From NCBI RefSeq assembly GCF_040802235.1, contig NC_133170.1, positions 4,169,001-4,233,000 on the forward strand: a DNA stretch of 64,000 bases, given 5' to 3'. This document shows, piece by piece, positions 14,111 through 27,300 of the stretch. Numbering within the stretch: position 1 is the first letter of the stretch; each line of letters starts with the position of its first letter. This DNA comes from Manis javanica (taxonomy: Eukaryota > Chordata > Mammalia > Pholidota > Manidae). Below the pieces are notes generated by a model that saw only the letters and a list, made by a program, of their open reading frames with translations, was not told the DNA's origin and searched no databases. The translations under genes were made by a program, and so were the position numbers.

Positions 14111-15984
14111 CCTGTCTTCTCAGAAAATCAGTATATCAATTACTTGACAGCAAATACAATGTATCCATCTTAACCCTAGAATGACTTAAAAGGGGATAGA
14201 AAGAAAGCTTTTTGTTCTGGAGGCCACATAGAAAAGAACTTTTTGTTCTTGTACACAGTTTGACACAGAAAATGACTTCTCAGATTAATATTCTAAGTGT
14301 TCTAAAGCATTTTGCTTGGCACTTTCAACTCAGTAAGTGATACTGGAAATTGCAAATAAATTGTCTTTCTGTTATACTCCAAGGTTTGGTCAGTCAGCAA
14401 TAACGACGAGAGGGTCAAGTTTAAATGTACACTGAGTTCGCTGTCTACAAAAAATTCTGATATGTCATGATCTTAAACAAAAGAGCAACTCCCTGCGGAA
14501 GCACTGTCTTCCCGAGCTTGGAATAGCACGGCTCACCTTGCTTTGGTTTTCTATTCTAACTGAGCCTTGTCACTAGAAACAATCAAGCAATTTTAACTCG
14601 ATAATAATTTTTCCTTTTAAATCACGTTTGCATGCTACCTAAGTTTCCCTTCTGCCCACATGAATACTGATGAGTTGGCTTAAAACATGTCGCTTTTGAA
14701 TAAGTAAACAAATCTTCACAACTGAGAAAGAGCTGGACATCAGCATGACGAAGATGCCTAAAAGGAAAGTCATGGAAATTTTTCAAGGACTCTCTCTTCC
14801 ATTCTGGCTTTGGAAAACGTTAGAGTGTAAATCCTGTTTTGTTTTACTCAAATTTGAACTCTGTTGTTGCAGGGAAAAGACCCTACAAATAATATAAACA
14901 AATAAAATACCCCACTAACTTGCGTTGGCCACAGTTCAGTGAATGGTAGAGAAGCTGCAAGAATGACCCAGCAAGCTGACACGAGGAGATGGGAACCCAG
15001 TGTGTGTGGAGGCCTGGAAACCGTGCCATTTGGATCTAAGATGCACTTCTGCTAAGCTGCGCTTCCTTAGGCGTCTCAACTAATCTCTCGAAGCCTAGGA
15101 ACACGTGTTAAGTGGGGAAATAAAACTTACATGTGGTTTTTACGAGTATTAAAGATAATGAATGTAAAACATCTGGCGCTCCATAAATGTTATTAAACTC
15201 ATGATTTCCTGGCCGGCATATGTGGGTAAAAGGAGCTGAGAATCACTCCAAAGATGTGTCTCTCTACCTTTCAAAGTCAGGCTTTTCATGATTGTGTTTT
15301 GTGCTGCAAACATAAGAAAGATTTATGACCACTTCACTGTGAACCCGTAAGACGTGACCCAATTTCCTGAAGCCAGATGGCAAAGCTGCTTCCGGTAGGG
15401 TAGATGGTCTATTGATGTCCATTCCCAGGAAAACAGCAGGCTTGGAAGATACCCTGGGATCCAGCTAATGCCAAGAAGATAGAGGCATGCCTTTGACAAT
15501 GGCTGGGTATCGGGGAAGCAAAAACCAATCAGAAAGACATGTGCAGTTTTAGACACTCACACACAGTATTTGGGGCATGAAATAGAGTATTCACAGGAAG
15601 CCAAGCTGCTCTCACTGGCACTTGGGGTAATCAAGGAGCTACATAAACTAGGCCTTTCTGTGTGAGATTGCTTCTTAGTACCAGATGTGCTTGTCCTGAA
15701 AGGAAATGGAAAGACTGAACACATGAGCATTCATTAATTAGGTAATATCAAAGTTAATTTATAAAGGCAGCTATTTGCTGGCACCACACTGGCGACAAAC
15801 ATCAAAGAAATACCACTTGGAATAGTTACAAAAACCCGATATGGTGTATTTATAAGCTTACCTGTTTTTAGATCTATACGAGTGTTCATTTTTAAAATAT
15901 TTTTATTAGGATTGTCAATTTGTAGAGCATTTGAAATATTTAAATAGGAATCAAGTATATAATTTTTAGCATCTTTATTAATCA
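14111..15984. other. Intergenic, nothing recognised
   Basis: AT-rich DNA without a supportable gene, RNA gene or clearly assigned repeat. Confidence 0.4.
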
Positions 15985-16310
15985 CAGTAGGCAGAATAAT
16001 GCCCCCCAAAGATGTCTACATCCTGGCGCCTATAAACAGGTTGCCTTACATGGCAAAAGGGACGATGCAGATATGATGAAGTTAAGGTTCTTGAGACGGG
16101 GATATCATTTATCATCATCTGCATGTGACTAAGGCAATCACAGGGGTTCTTATAAATCAAAGAGGGAGCAGAATTCAGAGATGGTCCTGGGACCTCGGAA
16201 GCAGAAGTCACTGATGTGGCGGCTGTGAGCGAAGGAACGCAGGCAGCCTCTAGCAGCAGGAAAAGGCAAAGAAACAACTTCTACCCTAGAATTTCTGGAA
16301 GGAATGCAGC
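15985..16310 (+). mobile_element. MaLR-like LTR remnant, left copy of an inverted pair
   Basis: Starts with gcagaataatgccccccaaa and includes cttacatggcaaaagggac and gcagcctctagcagcaggaa. This pattern is common among old mammalian LTRs. It is cut off before the end of the family and meets a reverse-oriented copy at about 16,312. Confidence 0.45.
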
Positions 16311-16311
16311 T

Positions 16312-16700
16312 CTGTTTTCTGTTGTGACTGTAATAAATTAACACAAACTCAGTGGTTTAAAAGCAACATAATTTATTATTTTATAATTCTAGAGGTCAGA
16401 AGCACAAAATGGGCTTCAGAGGACTAACAGCAAGGTGTTGACAGGGTTGTGTCTTTACTGAAAACTCGAAGGGAGAGTCTGCTCCCTGGCAGGGGTCATC
16501 GGTTCTCTTGCGTTTCTCTAGCTCTGAGAGGCTGTCAGCACTCCCTTGCTCTGGGCCTCTGTCCACCTTCAATTCCAGAAACATAACCTCTTCAAACCTC
16601 TCCTGTCTCTCTGACATGTCCGCTTCCTTCTCATAAGGACTCGTGTTATTATCGGGCCCATCCAGATAATCCAGAATAGACTCCCCATCTCAGGATCTTA
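16312..16700 (-). mobile_element. MaLR-like LTR remnant, right copy of an inverted pair
   Basis: Read on the minus strand it includes agatcctgagatggggag, gattatctggatgggccc and a tail with taataaattatgttgctttt, corresponding in order to the left copy and extending beyond it to the family's 3' end. The 16,396-16,617 open frame lies inside and is not a gene. Confidence 0.45.
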
Positions 16701-19044
16701 ATTTAATGATCTATGCAGGATTTATAAAAGCAGTGTAAAATGCTCCAGGGAAATTCAACTAATTAAATTAATAAATGAGACTGCTTGTTTAAGAGAATTT
16801 ATTCTGCTTTAAGTTAATCAAGCACTAATCCAAGAAAAATATTCTCATTTTACTAGATTTATAAATACCATATTAGATTGATAAGTAGAACGTCAAGGCA
16901 TAAGGAAAATTAGGCTATTTCATTTTTACCTTTGATAAATTAAATACTGATTTAAATCCTGATAACTGTAAACAGTCCTTTTAATGGTTGGATTTTTAAA
17001 AAATCGTATTTCCTATTAATCAAACCGTTTGCTGTTAGGCTTGTCTTTTGAGAGTTTAACGTCTTTTTTGTGTGTAATACCAGCTGTTGATAGAAAAAAT
17101 GAGTTTAGGCATGTACACCCACCTAGAAGTATTAGCCAATATTGACAAGGAGGTATTATAAGGACAAACACTGAACAGAAAGGGGAGGGCTGCCCGGCCT
17201 GTCCATCCCCGCCATCACCCCAGCCCCACTTCTCCCACTAAGTCTTTTCTTGCTCGATGCTCTAGTATATTCTGTCAAACCGCCCTTAGTCACACACAGC
17301 TGTTAAAGGAAATTGCCCCAGGGAAATCTCCCTTCTCTCTCAGAAATGACTTTTTTTTTGAAGTCCCTCTGATCTTCTCATACTTAAAGTGTTCAAAAGG
17401 AGAGGAGAAGCTCACCCGTGAGGGGCTCCGTGACAGGCCTCAGGCTGTCTAGGAAGTTGGCGGCCTCTCTGTAAGAACTATTCGTTTCACACTAGAGATG
17501 TTTTTGGCAAATCTGATTTTAGAAAGCTGTCCTATCTCTGCTGTGCTCAGCGACAGGAAGGTGATGATCAGATCTTAAGGAATGTTAACACTGCTCAAAC
17601 GGAAGCAATTACGTAAAATGCAATGTGGAATTGTAGGAGATTCCAAGCTATTGTCTTCCCCTTAGAAGTATGAATTTAGTTTGATTTTTTAAAAAGAGTG
17701 GTATGTACCAAGGGAATATGGAGATATAAAAATATTTAGTATCAGACTATTAGGGAGAAATGTGATGTGCACCAGACCCTTGTATTACTTAAGGCACCTG
17801 ATTAAATGTGTATTTACAGTTGTTCTTTTGTCTGTTTTTCCTCCCCTAATATCAATCCTAGTACATTATTCATCTTTGAAATCCTGCCACAGAGAAGATT
17901 ATTGGCATATAGTATCTTCTCAATAACTGTAAAATGAAAATAAAATGGCATTCTAGTACTTTATCCTGAGGACACTGTGGCTTTGGGTAAATAATTAATT
18001 CTTAAACAATTCTTACCTGTAAATTACCAGGACATTTGACAAGTTGGTTCTCTGAGGTCCATTTCAGCCTAAGAATTCTGTAAATAAAATTTTATATGTG
18101 CTCAAATTCCATTCCCTGCCACAGATATTTTCACGATGCTATTATGATTTTGTTTTTATTTCACAAGAGTTTTAACTTCTTTATCAGGTGATGCCATGGA
18201 TAACAGATTAGATCAGCAGTCTAACTCTGAAATGAATGTGCTTGGTAACATCACACGAGACCATGTCAACCTCAGGAGTGACTGCCTGGATGAGACGGTT
18301 TGTGATGCCTGCCCCTTTCTTTAATGCAATAACGTTTTGCTGAAAAGCCCTCTAAAGCCCAGCAAGGGACCCTGTTACGGGCAAATGAAAATTAATAGGA
18401 CAGAAGATCTTCTTAGGAATTTCTTTAAAATACCCATAGCTGAATAATCAAAATGGTTTTGAAATAAAAAGAGGGCATAAAAGAGATATAAAACATGCCT
18501 TATTCCTTGTTTTGATATGAGAAATTGTTTCATGAAATTATGGCTACTAATATACTGTTGTGCTGTCCAGGGAAACCCACAATTACATCAACCTATACTT
18601 AATTCATTATAGAAACTCCCTAATTGAATTTTAAGGTTTAAATATTCCTGAATTAAGTCAGATACTACTATTAGTAAAAATATTCCCCAAATTTGGAGAA
18701 ATTGGGCCTACCCTGAATGCCTTTAATCTGGTATCCACCCTCTCCTTAATTTTCCCATTTTCTACATTAAACATGTTTCTTCCATGCAACTACTCGGCTG
18801 CTGTTCACAAAAACAAGCATGTCAGCCCAATTCGGCAGCCATGGAATCAATCAGAAGCCCTAGAGGGCCCTGAACATGTTCACCCCGTTTCTAAGGAGAG
18901 TCCTGGTCACTGCAGGGGTTACTAGAGTTACCAGAGCTAATGATCAGTTCTTAAGCAAGAACTAGAGACCGCTTTCCTTAGTTTTATGTACTACGCTCTT
19001 TTTTTTAAAGTTAGAAGTAAGTTACACAAAAACAAAGAAGACAT
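16701..19044. other. Intergenic, nothing recognised
   Basis: Very AT-rich. I see no open frame of interest and no clear repeat family. Confidence 0.4.
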
Positions 19045-19600
19045 TATGTAGCATGTTGGCTAAGAGAGGGGGCTCTGAAGACAGAACGAGTTTAGTTTTG
19101 TGTTCTTGTTTTTACTTTTCAAAAATATCTTGATATACAATACTATGTTGGTTTCAGGAGGACAACATAGTGATTCCAAAATTACCTACATCGCCAAATG
19201 CTCACCGTGATAAGTGTAGTTGCCGTTTATCAACATACAAAGATACCACAATATTATTGACTGTGTTTCCTATGCTGTACTTTTGTCCCTGTGACTAGTT
19301 TAATTTGTAGTTGGGTGTCTGGTCTCTCATCCCCCTCACCTTTCCAACCCATTTCTCCATGGCAACCACTAGAAAACAGTTTACATCCCAACTCTGCCAC
19401 GTCCCAACTGAATGACCTAAAGCAAGTTACTTAATACCACTTTTCCTCATTTTTCTTATCTGTGAAGTGGAGGTGATAATAGTATCCTACCTTGTTGTTG
19501 TGAGGATTAGATGAGCTAATATGTATATAATATGATTAGAACAGTGCTTGGCTTAGAACAAGTACCCCACAGATAAAAGTTGCTAATATGGCATTTTTGT
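19045..19600 (+). mobile_element. MIR SINE interrupted by an L1 fragment
   Basis: MIR pieces lie on both sides: ttggctaagagagggggctc with gaagacagaacgagttta at 19,055-19,095, then aactctgccacgtcccaac and tgttgtgaggattagatgag up to about 19,590. Between them (about 19,100-19,378) is an L1 3'-UTR-like segment (ggtttcaggaggacaacata). The order fits insertion of L1 into an older MIR. Confidence 0.6.
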
Positions 19601-19625
19601 TGGTTCAAGTGCTTAAAAAGGAGAC

Positions 19626-19994
19626 TGCTATGGACCGGATGTTTGTGTTACCCCCTAAAATTCATATATTGAAGCCCTAACTCCCATGTGATGGTAGCTG
19701 GAGGTGGGGCCTTTGGGAAGTAATTAGACTTACATGAGGTCAGGAGCGGGGAGCCCCCTGACGGGATTAGCTCCCTTGTAGGATGAAGAGCCCAGAGCCC
19801 CCACTCTCTGCACCGTGGGAGAGTGTAACAAAACGGTAGGTGTCTGCAGACCAGCAGGAGCGTTCTAACTAGACACACAGTCTGCTGGTGCCTTGAATCT
19901 GGACTTCCTAGTCTCCAGAACTGAGAGATATAAATGTTTGTTGTTTAAGCTACACAGTTTGTGGTAATTCGTTACAGCATACTGAACTAAGACA
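19626..19994 (+). mobile_element. MLT1-type MaLR solo LTR
   Basis: Runs from TGCTATGGACCGG to CTAAGACA, with the TG...CA ends of an LTR. Inside are aattcatatattgaagccct, ggaggtggggcctttggga and a near-end atataaatgtttgttgttta, typical of the MLT1A group. About 369 bases, nearly full length. The flanking gagac and gaaac may be a decayed target duplication. Confidence 0.7.
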
Positions 19995-22900
19995 GAAACA
20001 TTGAAACAGGAACAGGAAAAAATATGAAATTTCAAAATAAATAGGGTAAAAAATGAATTGGATGTGACTTAAAAGGTTAGTCCCATTGGAGCCTGGAGAC
20101 ATGGCCTGTTATCTTAAGGACAGATATTTCTGCTTTGGAGACACGTGTGTAAACCCAATTTTGAATCCTCTGTAATAACACATCCTTAACCAAGCAGACA
20201 AGTCTAATAATAGTCTAATAACTGACATTTTGCTTTCAAAAGTAGGAATAATATAGTAGCAGAGAGTTCAATCTAACAGAAATTAAAGTGAGAATTATAT
20301 TTTCAGAAGAAAGTTTTTTTTTTTCCTATATGCAATTATAAAAAGTTTGACATATCCTTAAGGTTGATTTTTAGATTATGTTGAGTCTGAAACATTTTCT
20401 AGAGAAATATAGATTCATAATGGAAAAACATATATTCCCATAGCTGAAATGATTTTTAAGGCATCTATTTTTTAATGAAGAAAAAGCTGTAATATCTAAT
20501 TCTACTATAAATAATTGCTACACCTGGAATCCAGCCACAGTTGGAGGTCACACAGCTGGAAACCAAAGCACCCGTCTGAGAGCACCCCACAGAGCAAACC
20601 CCGCTTGCTGGGCTCTGCTTCATGACCCCTCAGATGACTTGGAAGTGCACCTCAGGAAAGCTGATGTGCCCTCCTGTCCAGCCAGCTATTTCCTAGACGG
20701 TATAGCCTTTTTCCATTAGTGAGAATAAGTTGCCCATTACCAATAAGCCATCATGCAAAACGCTATGATAGGATACATTACAATAATTCCAAGTTTTAGA
20801 GCAACTTGTTAAACTCATTTCCTACAAAAAGAAAAATAAGGAATATTAAAGAGGACGGAGGCATTAAAAGTTTATCATATTTAATATTCTTACCACCCTG
20901 TGTTCACGTATATCTCTGAGGATACTTTCCTCAAATTAGGTGATTTTAATAAAGCAGATGACATCTTGGCAGTAAAAGTAATATTTTATGAATATTTATA
21001 TAATTTCCAGTGGAGCCCTTTGTTCGTTTCAGGAGATTTAATGGCCCTTATGACTAATTAATTTCTTTCTCAGAAACTTCCTTCTATTAAAAAAAAATCA
21101 GTTTCTTCTAGTGGACTGAATTAAAGTTATTCTTTTATCTCTTCAAGGGGATTTGACAAATTATACATTTCAAAAAATAATTACCCTCAATTTTTAGTAC
21201 ATATTTAACCTTTTAAGGTTTCTTTCAGCTTCCACCATATTTAAATTTTTTGCTTTTAATAACATTTCTTTAAACCAATGCTGTTAATTCTGTTGGAAAT
21301 TCCAGAAACTGACCAATGGTGAAACAAGGAAAATGAGTAAATGAAAAGTCAGATAAAGTTGAGATTTTCCACAACTGAGTTACCCAGTTATTTAGCTAAT
21401 CTGAGTCAGTATCAATGATTTTCACCACTCTGTTCAAGCGGCTGCCGGAGTGTCAGTATGCAGCATCTGACTATCACACAACATGAGACAAGGCAGGCAC
21501 CTACCTATGTGTGTTAAGTACCCATTACTGTGTGTGCCTGAGCGAATGAATCCCCACACCAACCGTAAATCTTGTTTGGAGTGTCTATGATTTGCTATGT
21601 TTAGTCCGAATGCAGTGAGGCTTATGCATATTTAATATACAATAAATGTTTGGTTTCTTATATCTTTTGTATTTTTATTTTTTGCAAATTAGAGTTAGGA
21701 TTGTGTGGGGAGTATCTATAAGGAAAAGTCAGATTTATTATGTTTTTCAATTATTCTGTGGAAGAGGGAGATGGTCAATTTGATGTCTCAAAGTTCTTTT
21801 CATTGCCAATGTTGCATTAATGCTATTGGCAAAAATATTGGTTCCTCACGCAGAGCTATTTCCAGAAATAGTGATCACGTCACATTCCAGGGATTGGATT
21901 AGCAAAGACATCAAGACACATGAAGACTGTGTTGTTAAGAGAGTGCTAATCTGATGAAATTCAGTTAATGAGAGTACCTTCCTCAGCAGCTGATCATCTC
22001 TGTTCCATTAACCAAAGTCACAGTGTATTTTTAAAAGCTGTCACATGAAGGGCCCAGCTGAGTGAATTCTTGAAGAGGCCTTGATGGAGCCACTGTGTGT
22101 AAATGATGACAGCATTGCCCATGGTGGATGCGTCCTACTTCCGTTATTAAAACATGGAACAGAGTTCTAAAAAAAGTACAAATCCATAAATAAAAGGTTT
22201 ATTTAGTATTAATTGTCCAAACTATTCACATTCTTGGGTCAATTGTCAATAAGCTGGACCCTGAAATGTGGACTCTTACTGGAGTTCTGAGGCCCAGGTT
22301 GGGGCTGGATAGCCTGGAGGTGGGGGTGTGGACTACAGCAGGTGGAACTAACGGTTGTCAGACACCAGGTTTATAGGAACAAAACTAACGGTGGGTTCTT
22401 GGCCTCAACCTGAAGTGGCTCTGCAGGGGAACACAGGGCAACAGGAAAGAACTGGATATCCAAGCAAGAACATTAGAGAGGAGGCTAGAGGCAGACCTGA
22501 GAATGGTTCTGGAGTCCTAAGAGGGCATTTTCTGCAGATCCCTTCTATGGGGTGCTCCCACGAGGCATAAAGCCATAATAAATCTGCATGTGCTGTCAGA
22601 TTTCATCGATGTATCTCCTTTGAAATCTCTGAAAGTCAGAATAAAAGGTTTAAAGCATTTAGAAAAATATATTAAGCCCGAACGACCAGATGTATTTTGA
22701 AATTCAAAATTTTTAGTGTTTCAAAGGCAATGACAAAGGTTACATCCTCGGTGGTATCTGAAGCATTATCCCCTGTGCAAGCACATGAATCATTCTGTAA
22801 GAAATGTATGAATATTCACTCCAAGTGGAATAACTAAAGACTATAAATAACCTCATGTCAGGAGAGGTCAAGTTTTATTACTAAAGGAGTTCAGTTTAGG

Positions 22901-23084
22901 TCGGAATTTTGTTGCCATATGAGTCATGCAAAAAAAATGTGGGTTTTGAACTTTTGCGGTCACAAAAGCACAGGTATGTGTGGGCACAGAGGGTGGGACC
23001 TACACAAAGATATTAATAGTTGATTTCAGCTCACTGAATATTTTTTGTGCATCCCCAGTTTTTTCCAGAGATGATTAATTCTTT
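19995..23084. other. Intergenic, nothing recognised
   Basis: AT-rich, with only short chance open frames such as 21,705-21,902 and 22,355-22,570. Confidence 0.4.
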
Positions 23085-23640
23085 ACTGTATGTTTTACTT
23101 CAGTAAAATTTACAAAATAATGCACAATAATATTTACAACTGAATGAAATTTCATAACGTTAACCCATGAGGTAACCAGCACCCAAGTGAGGGAACAAAA
23201 CATTCCTGGAGGTCCCCAAGCTCCCCTCTGCCCTCTTCCACTCATTCTTCTAATGTAACCCCCGAGGGTAACTATGCTCTGTTTTCATCAGAGAGAAGTT
23301 TTGCCTCTTTTGGAACTTTTAAAAAATGGAATCTCAAATCATACACTCTTTTGTGTCTGGCCTATTTGCCTTACTATTGCCTAAAATTCACCTTTATTAT
23401 AGCACATTGTTTTAAGTTTTTTTCATCCTCCTTACCTCATGTGGTATTCCATTTTGTAAATGTGCATCGTTTTTATTTTTCCGTTTTAGTGCTGACGGAC
23501 ATTTGGGTAGTTTCCATTCAGGGCCCATCAGAATGAGTGCTACCGTCAACATTCGTGGTGAACGTGCGTGCACATTTCCGTCGGGTACGTGCCCAGGGGC
23601 GGACCCTCTGGGCCAGAGGATTGCAGATGTTCAGCTCTAG
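23085..23640 (-). mobile_element. Old L1 3'-end fragment, antisense
   Basis: Contains the run typical of reversed L1 3' UTRs: gtggtattccattttgtaaa, then gacatttgggtagtttccat and gtcaacattcgtggtgaacg. Diverged and non-coding. Confidence 0.5.
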
Positions 23641-23769
23641 CGGCTATCTCTAAGCAACACTCAAATGATCATATTCAAGTACTGTTTGTATGATCACGAA
23701 AAAGAAGGAAAAATATAAAATAAGGAAAATGATTCTGTTTCCCAGAAAGTGCATTTGATTGTACCACCA

Positions 23770-23905
23770 GGGATTTAGGCTTCAGGACTGGCTGCCCCTG
23801 ACTGTGTGACTTTGGGCAAGTCACTTACCCTCTCAGGGCTGTTTCATTACCTTTAAACTAGAATGTTGCAGTAAATGATGGAAGAGGTCCGTCCAAACCC
23901 TGAGT
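23770..23905 (+). mobile_element. MIR SINE fragment
   Basis: The MIR core is visible: actgtgtgactttgggcaag followed by tcacttaccctctcagggc and a degenerate catta tail. Confidence 0.6.
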
Positions 23906-24599
23906 CTCTAAAAAACAGTGGAACAGAAGGCTGTTGGAGGTCAGTGACCTGCCCTTCCAGCCCCCACCCCGCCAGGCAACCTCCCTTGCATGGCTGGAGG
24001 CTGAAGCCTGCTACCTCTTGCGCTATTTTGTTATTTCTGGTAGCTTGTTGTTTTTTTCTTATTCCAGTTCCCTTTCCTTTACTGGCCCATTATCTAGGTT
24101 TTGAGACACATCCATTTGACACTTAAGAAGAGAAGTCCAAGATCCCGACTCAAGGATTTCTAGAAAGCTAGGATGAGTAGTGAAAAAGAGCTGCCTCCAA
24201 ACCCACTAAAACAGGGAGACTTAAATGGGTGGAGGGAAGAGGGACAGCTGCTTAAGGAGCACAGGCAGACGGGCGACCAGCACGGTCTGTGGGGTGTGGC
24301 CACCTGAAGTTCATCAAGCTCGGCAAAAGCAGTTTCCCTACAGTAGAAACAGTCTGCAGTCCCTTTGTCTGAAACCATGAGTCCCCAAACATGCTTATAA
24401 ATACAAATATGCAGCTCCTTCCTCAGTCTCATGACACTTGAATTTTTAGCAGTCTTAATATTAGGCAACCAAGTTAGCACCCACATGTGGACTAGAATTT
24501 GGGGAATGGTGGTGTAGCCTAGAAGGAAGAAAGAGAGTGGCAAGAGGGATTTAATATAGAATAGATGGAATATAGAGTCAATGTTTTTAATCTCATTTA

Positions 24600-24790
24600 C
24601 TCATCCATTCACTCTTTCACTTACTCATCCTATAAACATTTAGCAAGCACCCAGTTACATGCTTGGCACAGTACTAGGTCACAGGGAGACAATTTCAAAG
24701 AACAGAACCCAGCTCCTAAGAAGCATACCGTTCAGCGTAGGGGAGACAGACACAGTGGTGCATCAGCAAAGGCTTCTGGGGTGTTATTAA
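24600..24790. mobile_element. L2/MIR-related fragment
   Basis: Shows tcatccattcactc, then aaacatttagcaagcaccca and gcttggcacagtactaggtc, the usual pattern of L2-derived repeats. Orientation not assigned with certainty. Confidence 0.45.
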
Positions 24791-26689
24791 AGAAGCTTGT
24801 AAGGGTATATGTATGTGGCACCCACGCTTAGAGGCCCTTCCTCTAGGTAAGGGAAGGCAAGAGAGGCATTCTGGGAGAGAGCTGACCGGAGCTGGGAGGA
24901 CAGAACTGAGGTAAATGTAGGAAGATGATATTCTCGCCAAGACTGATCAACAGACATCAAGTTTCAGTTTAGCAAGATGAATGAGTCCTGGAGATCAGCT
25001 GTGCAGCATCGTGTGCATAGGCAACCACACTGTACCCTCCACTTGGGTGTTTCTTAAGAGGGTAGATCTCATGTTGTATTCTTATCAAAAACACTTTTCA
25101 TTGAGAAGTATAGAAACCCACTCCAAAAGCTCAAGTTGTAAAGGAATTCAGTAAAACATATGGAAGAAAGCAATGTCTCTCTCTGCAGAAAAAAATAGCT
25201 CGGCTTCTGGGAAATGGCACGTTTATGTATTTGTTCTCTCAATTATGACAACAGGCTTCTCAGTCCTGCTTCTTTCCAGTATTCCAACTTCCTTTCCTCG
25301 ACTCCTAGTTTCTGCTTTGCCATTATTTCAGTTTTCATATGGCTGTGGCCACCAGTGCCAGTTTTACTCACTTTTATGTGATCTTCCCCTTCCCGTGACC
25401 ACCACTGGTAGTGTCCCTCTTGGAATCTGGTTTGTACAACGTCTGTCTCCCAAATCCAAATTCCTGGGAAAGAGAATCAAGTTAGCTCTGGTTGCATCGA
25501 TCACCCATCCTGATAGTCAGTTATGCCCAGAAGGAACCTAATCTTTAGATATTTAGGACTTCTTTTCAGGAGTCATGCATTCGCTTGTGAAGGGCTTGCG
25601 AACAGGCGGGTGGTGATGGGTGAGTTGGCATTTATCACATGGACAAGTAGGAAAGAAGAAAATAAATGATGAAACAGAAATGATGTAGAAGGACATGTTC
25701 AAGAAATGCAAGCACTTCACTATGATTATTTAGAACAGGGAATTCTTTAATATTTAGGGAAACTAGAAAATAGGTACAAAAAAAAGCTGAAGAAGAAACA
25801 TTGGTTTAACCCTTCATACATGGTGCCTAGGGAAGTATGTCTAGCATAAAGCAGCTCTTCAGGCCAGAGTGGCACCAAACAGTAGTTGAACAGATCTCAC
25901 CAAAAAGAAAAAATAGAAGATGTGAAAGATAACATTGGGAGTGAAATAATTTGCATACCCTGCATTAATTTTTCAGTTATTTGCATGTAGTTTATGAAAA
26001 TGGCCTGCTACTTCCACCCATTAATATGCCATGTGGCGTTCAGAAAGGTATTTTCTTTCTATATGAGCACAGTGACTAACTTTGACCCTGGATTATGAAT
26101 TATACCGGTGCTTGCTGGTTTGCTATTAGTGTCTATACTTGGTTAGTTCTAATTAAACAGAATAGGTAGGTTTCTGCAAACGAGAGAACATGTCTGCAGA
26201 AATACGCATCAAATACTTCAGAGAATGTTGAAAAACTTGCGAAGGTGCAAACCACAGGGAACGCCTCTTTCTGAGCCCTGCCACGGCGGTAGGCGCAGGT
26301 TTCAGTGGTCCTGCGTCCATCAGCTGCGGGGTCAACGGGAAGCAAACGGACCTGCTCTAGAGAATTGCTGAGCTTGTCGAGGCTGCACATGAAAGAGTTT
26401 CCAAAGTCCTTCAAATGCACTTTGCTGGTCTTCTCACTACTTCTGTCCTTTTGTAAAACCGAGTGTCACAAAGGAAGGACTTATTTGCCCATACCTGGTC
26501 TTAATTCTTTTAAAGGTCTCTATCTGAATGTGGGAAATACATACATTTAAGTAAACACTGGGATGTATTAACTGTTGTATTATTTTTACAATTGAATGAA
26601 TTCCTTCTGTGGTGTTGGGATTGTGCACATCACTTAATTTCTCTTTGTTCAAGGTTTAGATCTGGGATGGCCTTGGATACTGCTTTACT
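24791..26689. other. Intergenic, nothing recognised
   Basis: No supportable gene or assigned repeat. The 122-codon open frame at 25,173-25,541 has no recognisable features. Confidence 0.4.
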
Positions 26690-27045
26690 GGCTGCAGATC
26701 GGAGCTTCCCGTGACCTCCTGCTTGGGTTCTATTCATTTCCTAGAGCAGCTCACAGAGCTCAGAGAAATATTTGACTTACTCTATTAATGGTTTATTATA
26801 AAAAAAACAACTCAGAAACACCCAGATGGAAGAGATGCCCAGGGCAATGTATGTGGGAAACGGACAGAGCTCCCGTGCCCTCTCCTAGCACGCCGCTCTC
26901 CCCAAATCTCCATGTGTTCACCAACTTGGAAGCTCTCTGAATCCTGTCCTTGAGTTTTTATAGAACCTTCATTACAAAGGCATGATTGATTAGAAATTGG
27001 CTGTTGTGACTGAATTCCATCTCCAGTCCCTTCTCTGCTCCCCAG

Positions 27046-27097
<52 letters not shown>

Positions 27098-27300
27098 GGG
27101 GTGGGAGTGGGGGTACAGAGAGTTCCAATACTGTGATCACACAGTCGGCTTTCCTTAGTAACCAGACCCCATCCTTAGACCTATTCCAAAAGTCGCCTCA
27201 TTAACATAACAAAAGACATCTTGCTTTTACTCTCTTAGGAAATCCCAAGGGTTTTCGAAGTCCTGTGCCGGCAGTGGCAACAAAATTATTTATAAGAGCT
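26690..27300. mobile_element. LTR-type repeat remnant with a (TG)n insertion
   Basis: Includes gagcagctcacagagctcag, gatggaagagatgcccaggg and tggaagctctctgaatcctg, the same family as at 10,560-11,140. A dinucleotide repeat interrupts it at 27,048. Confidence 0.35.
27048..27098. repeat. (TG)n microsatellite
   Basis: An uninterrupted run of TG to about 27,092, then cgtgtg. A likely length-variable site. Confidence 0.95.
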
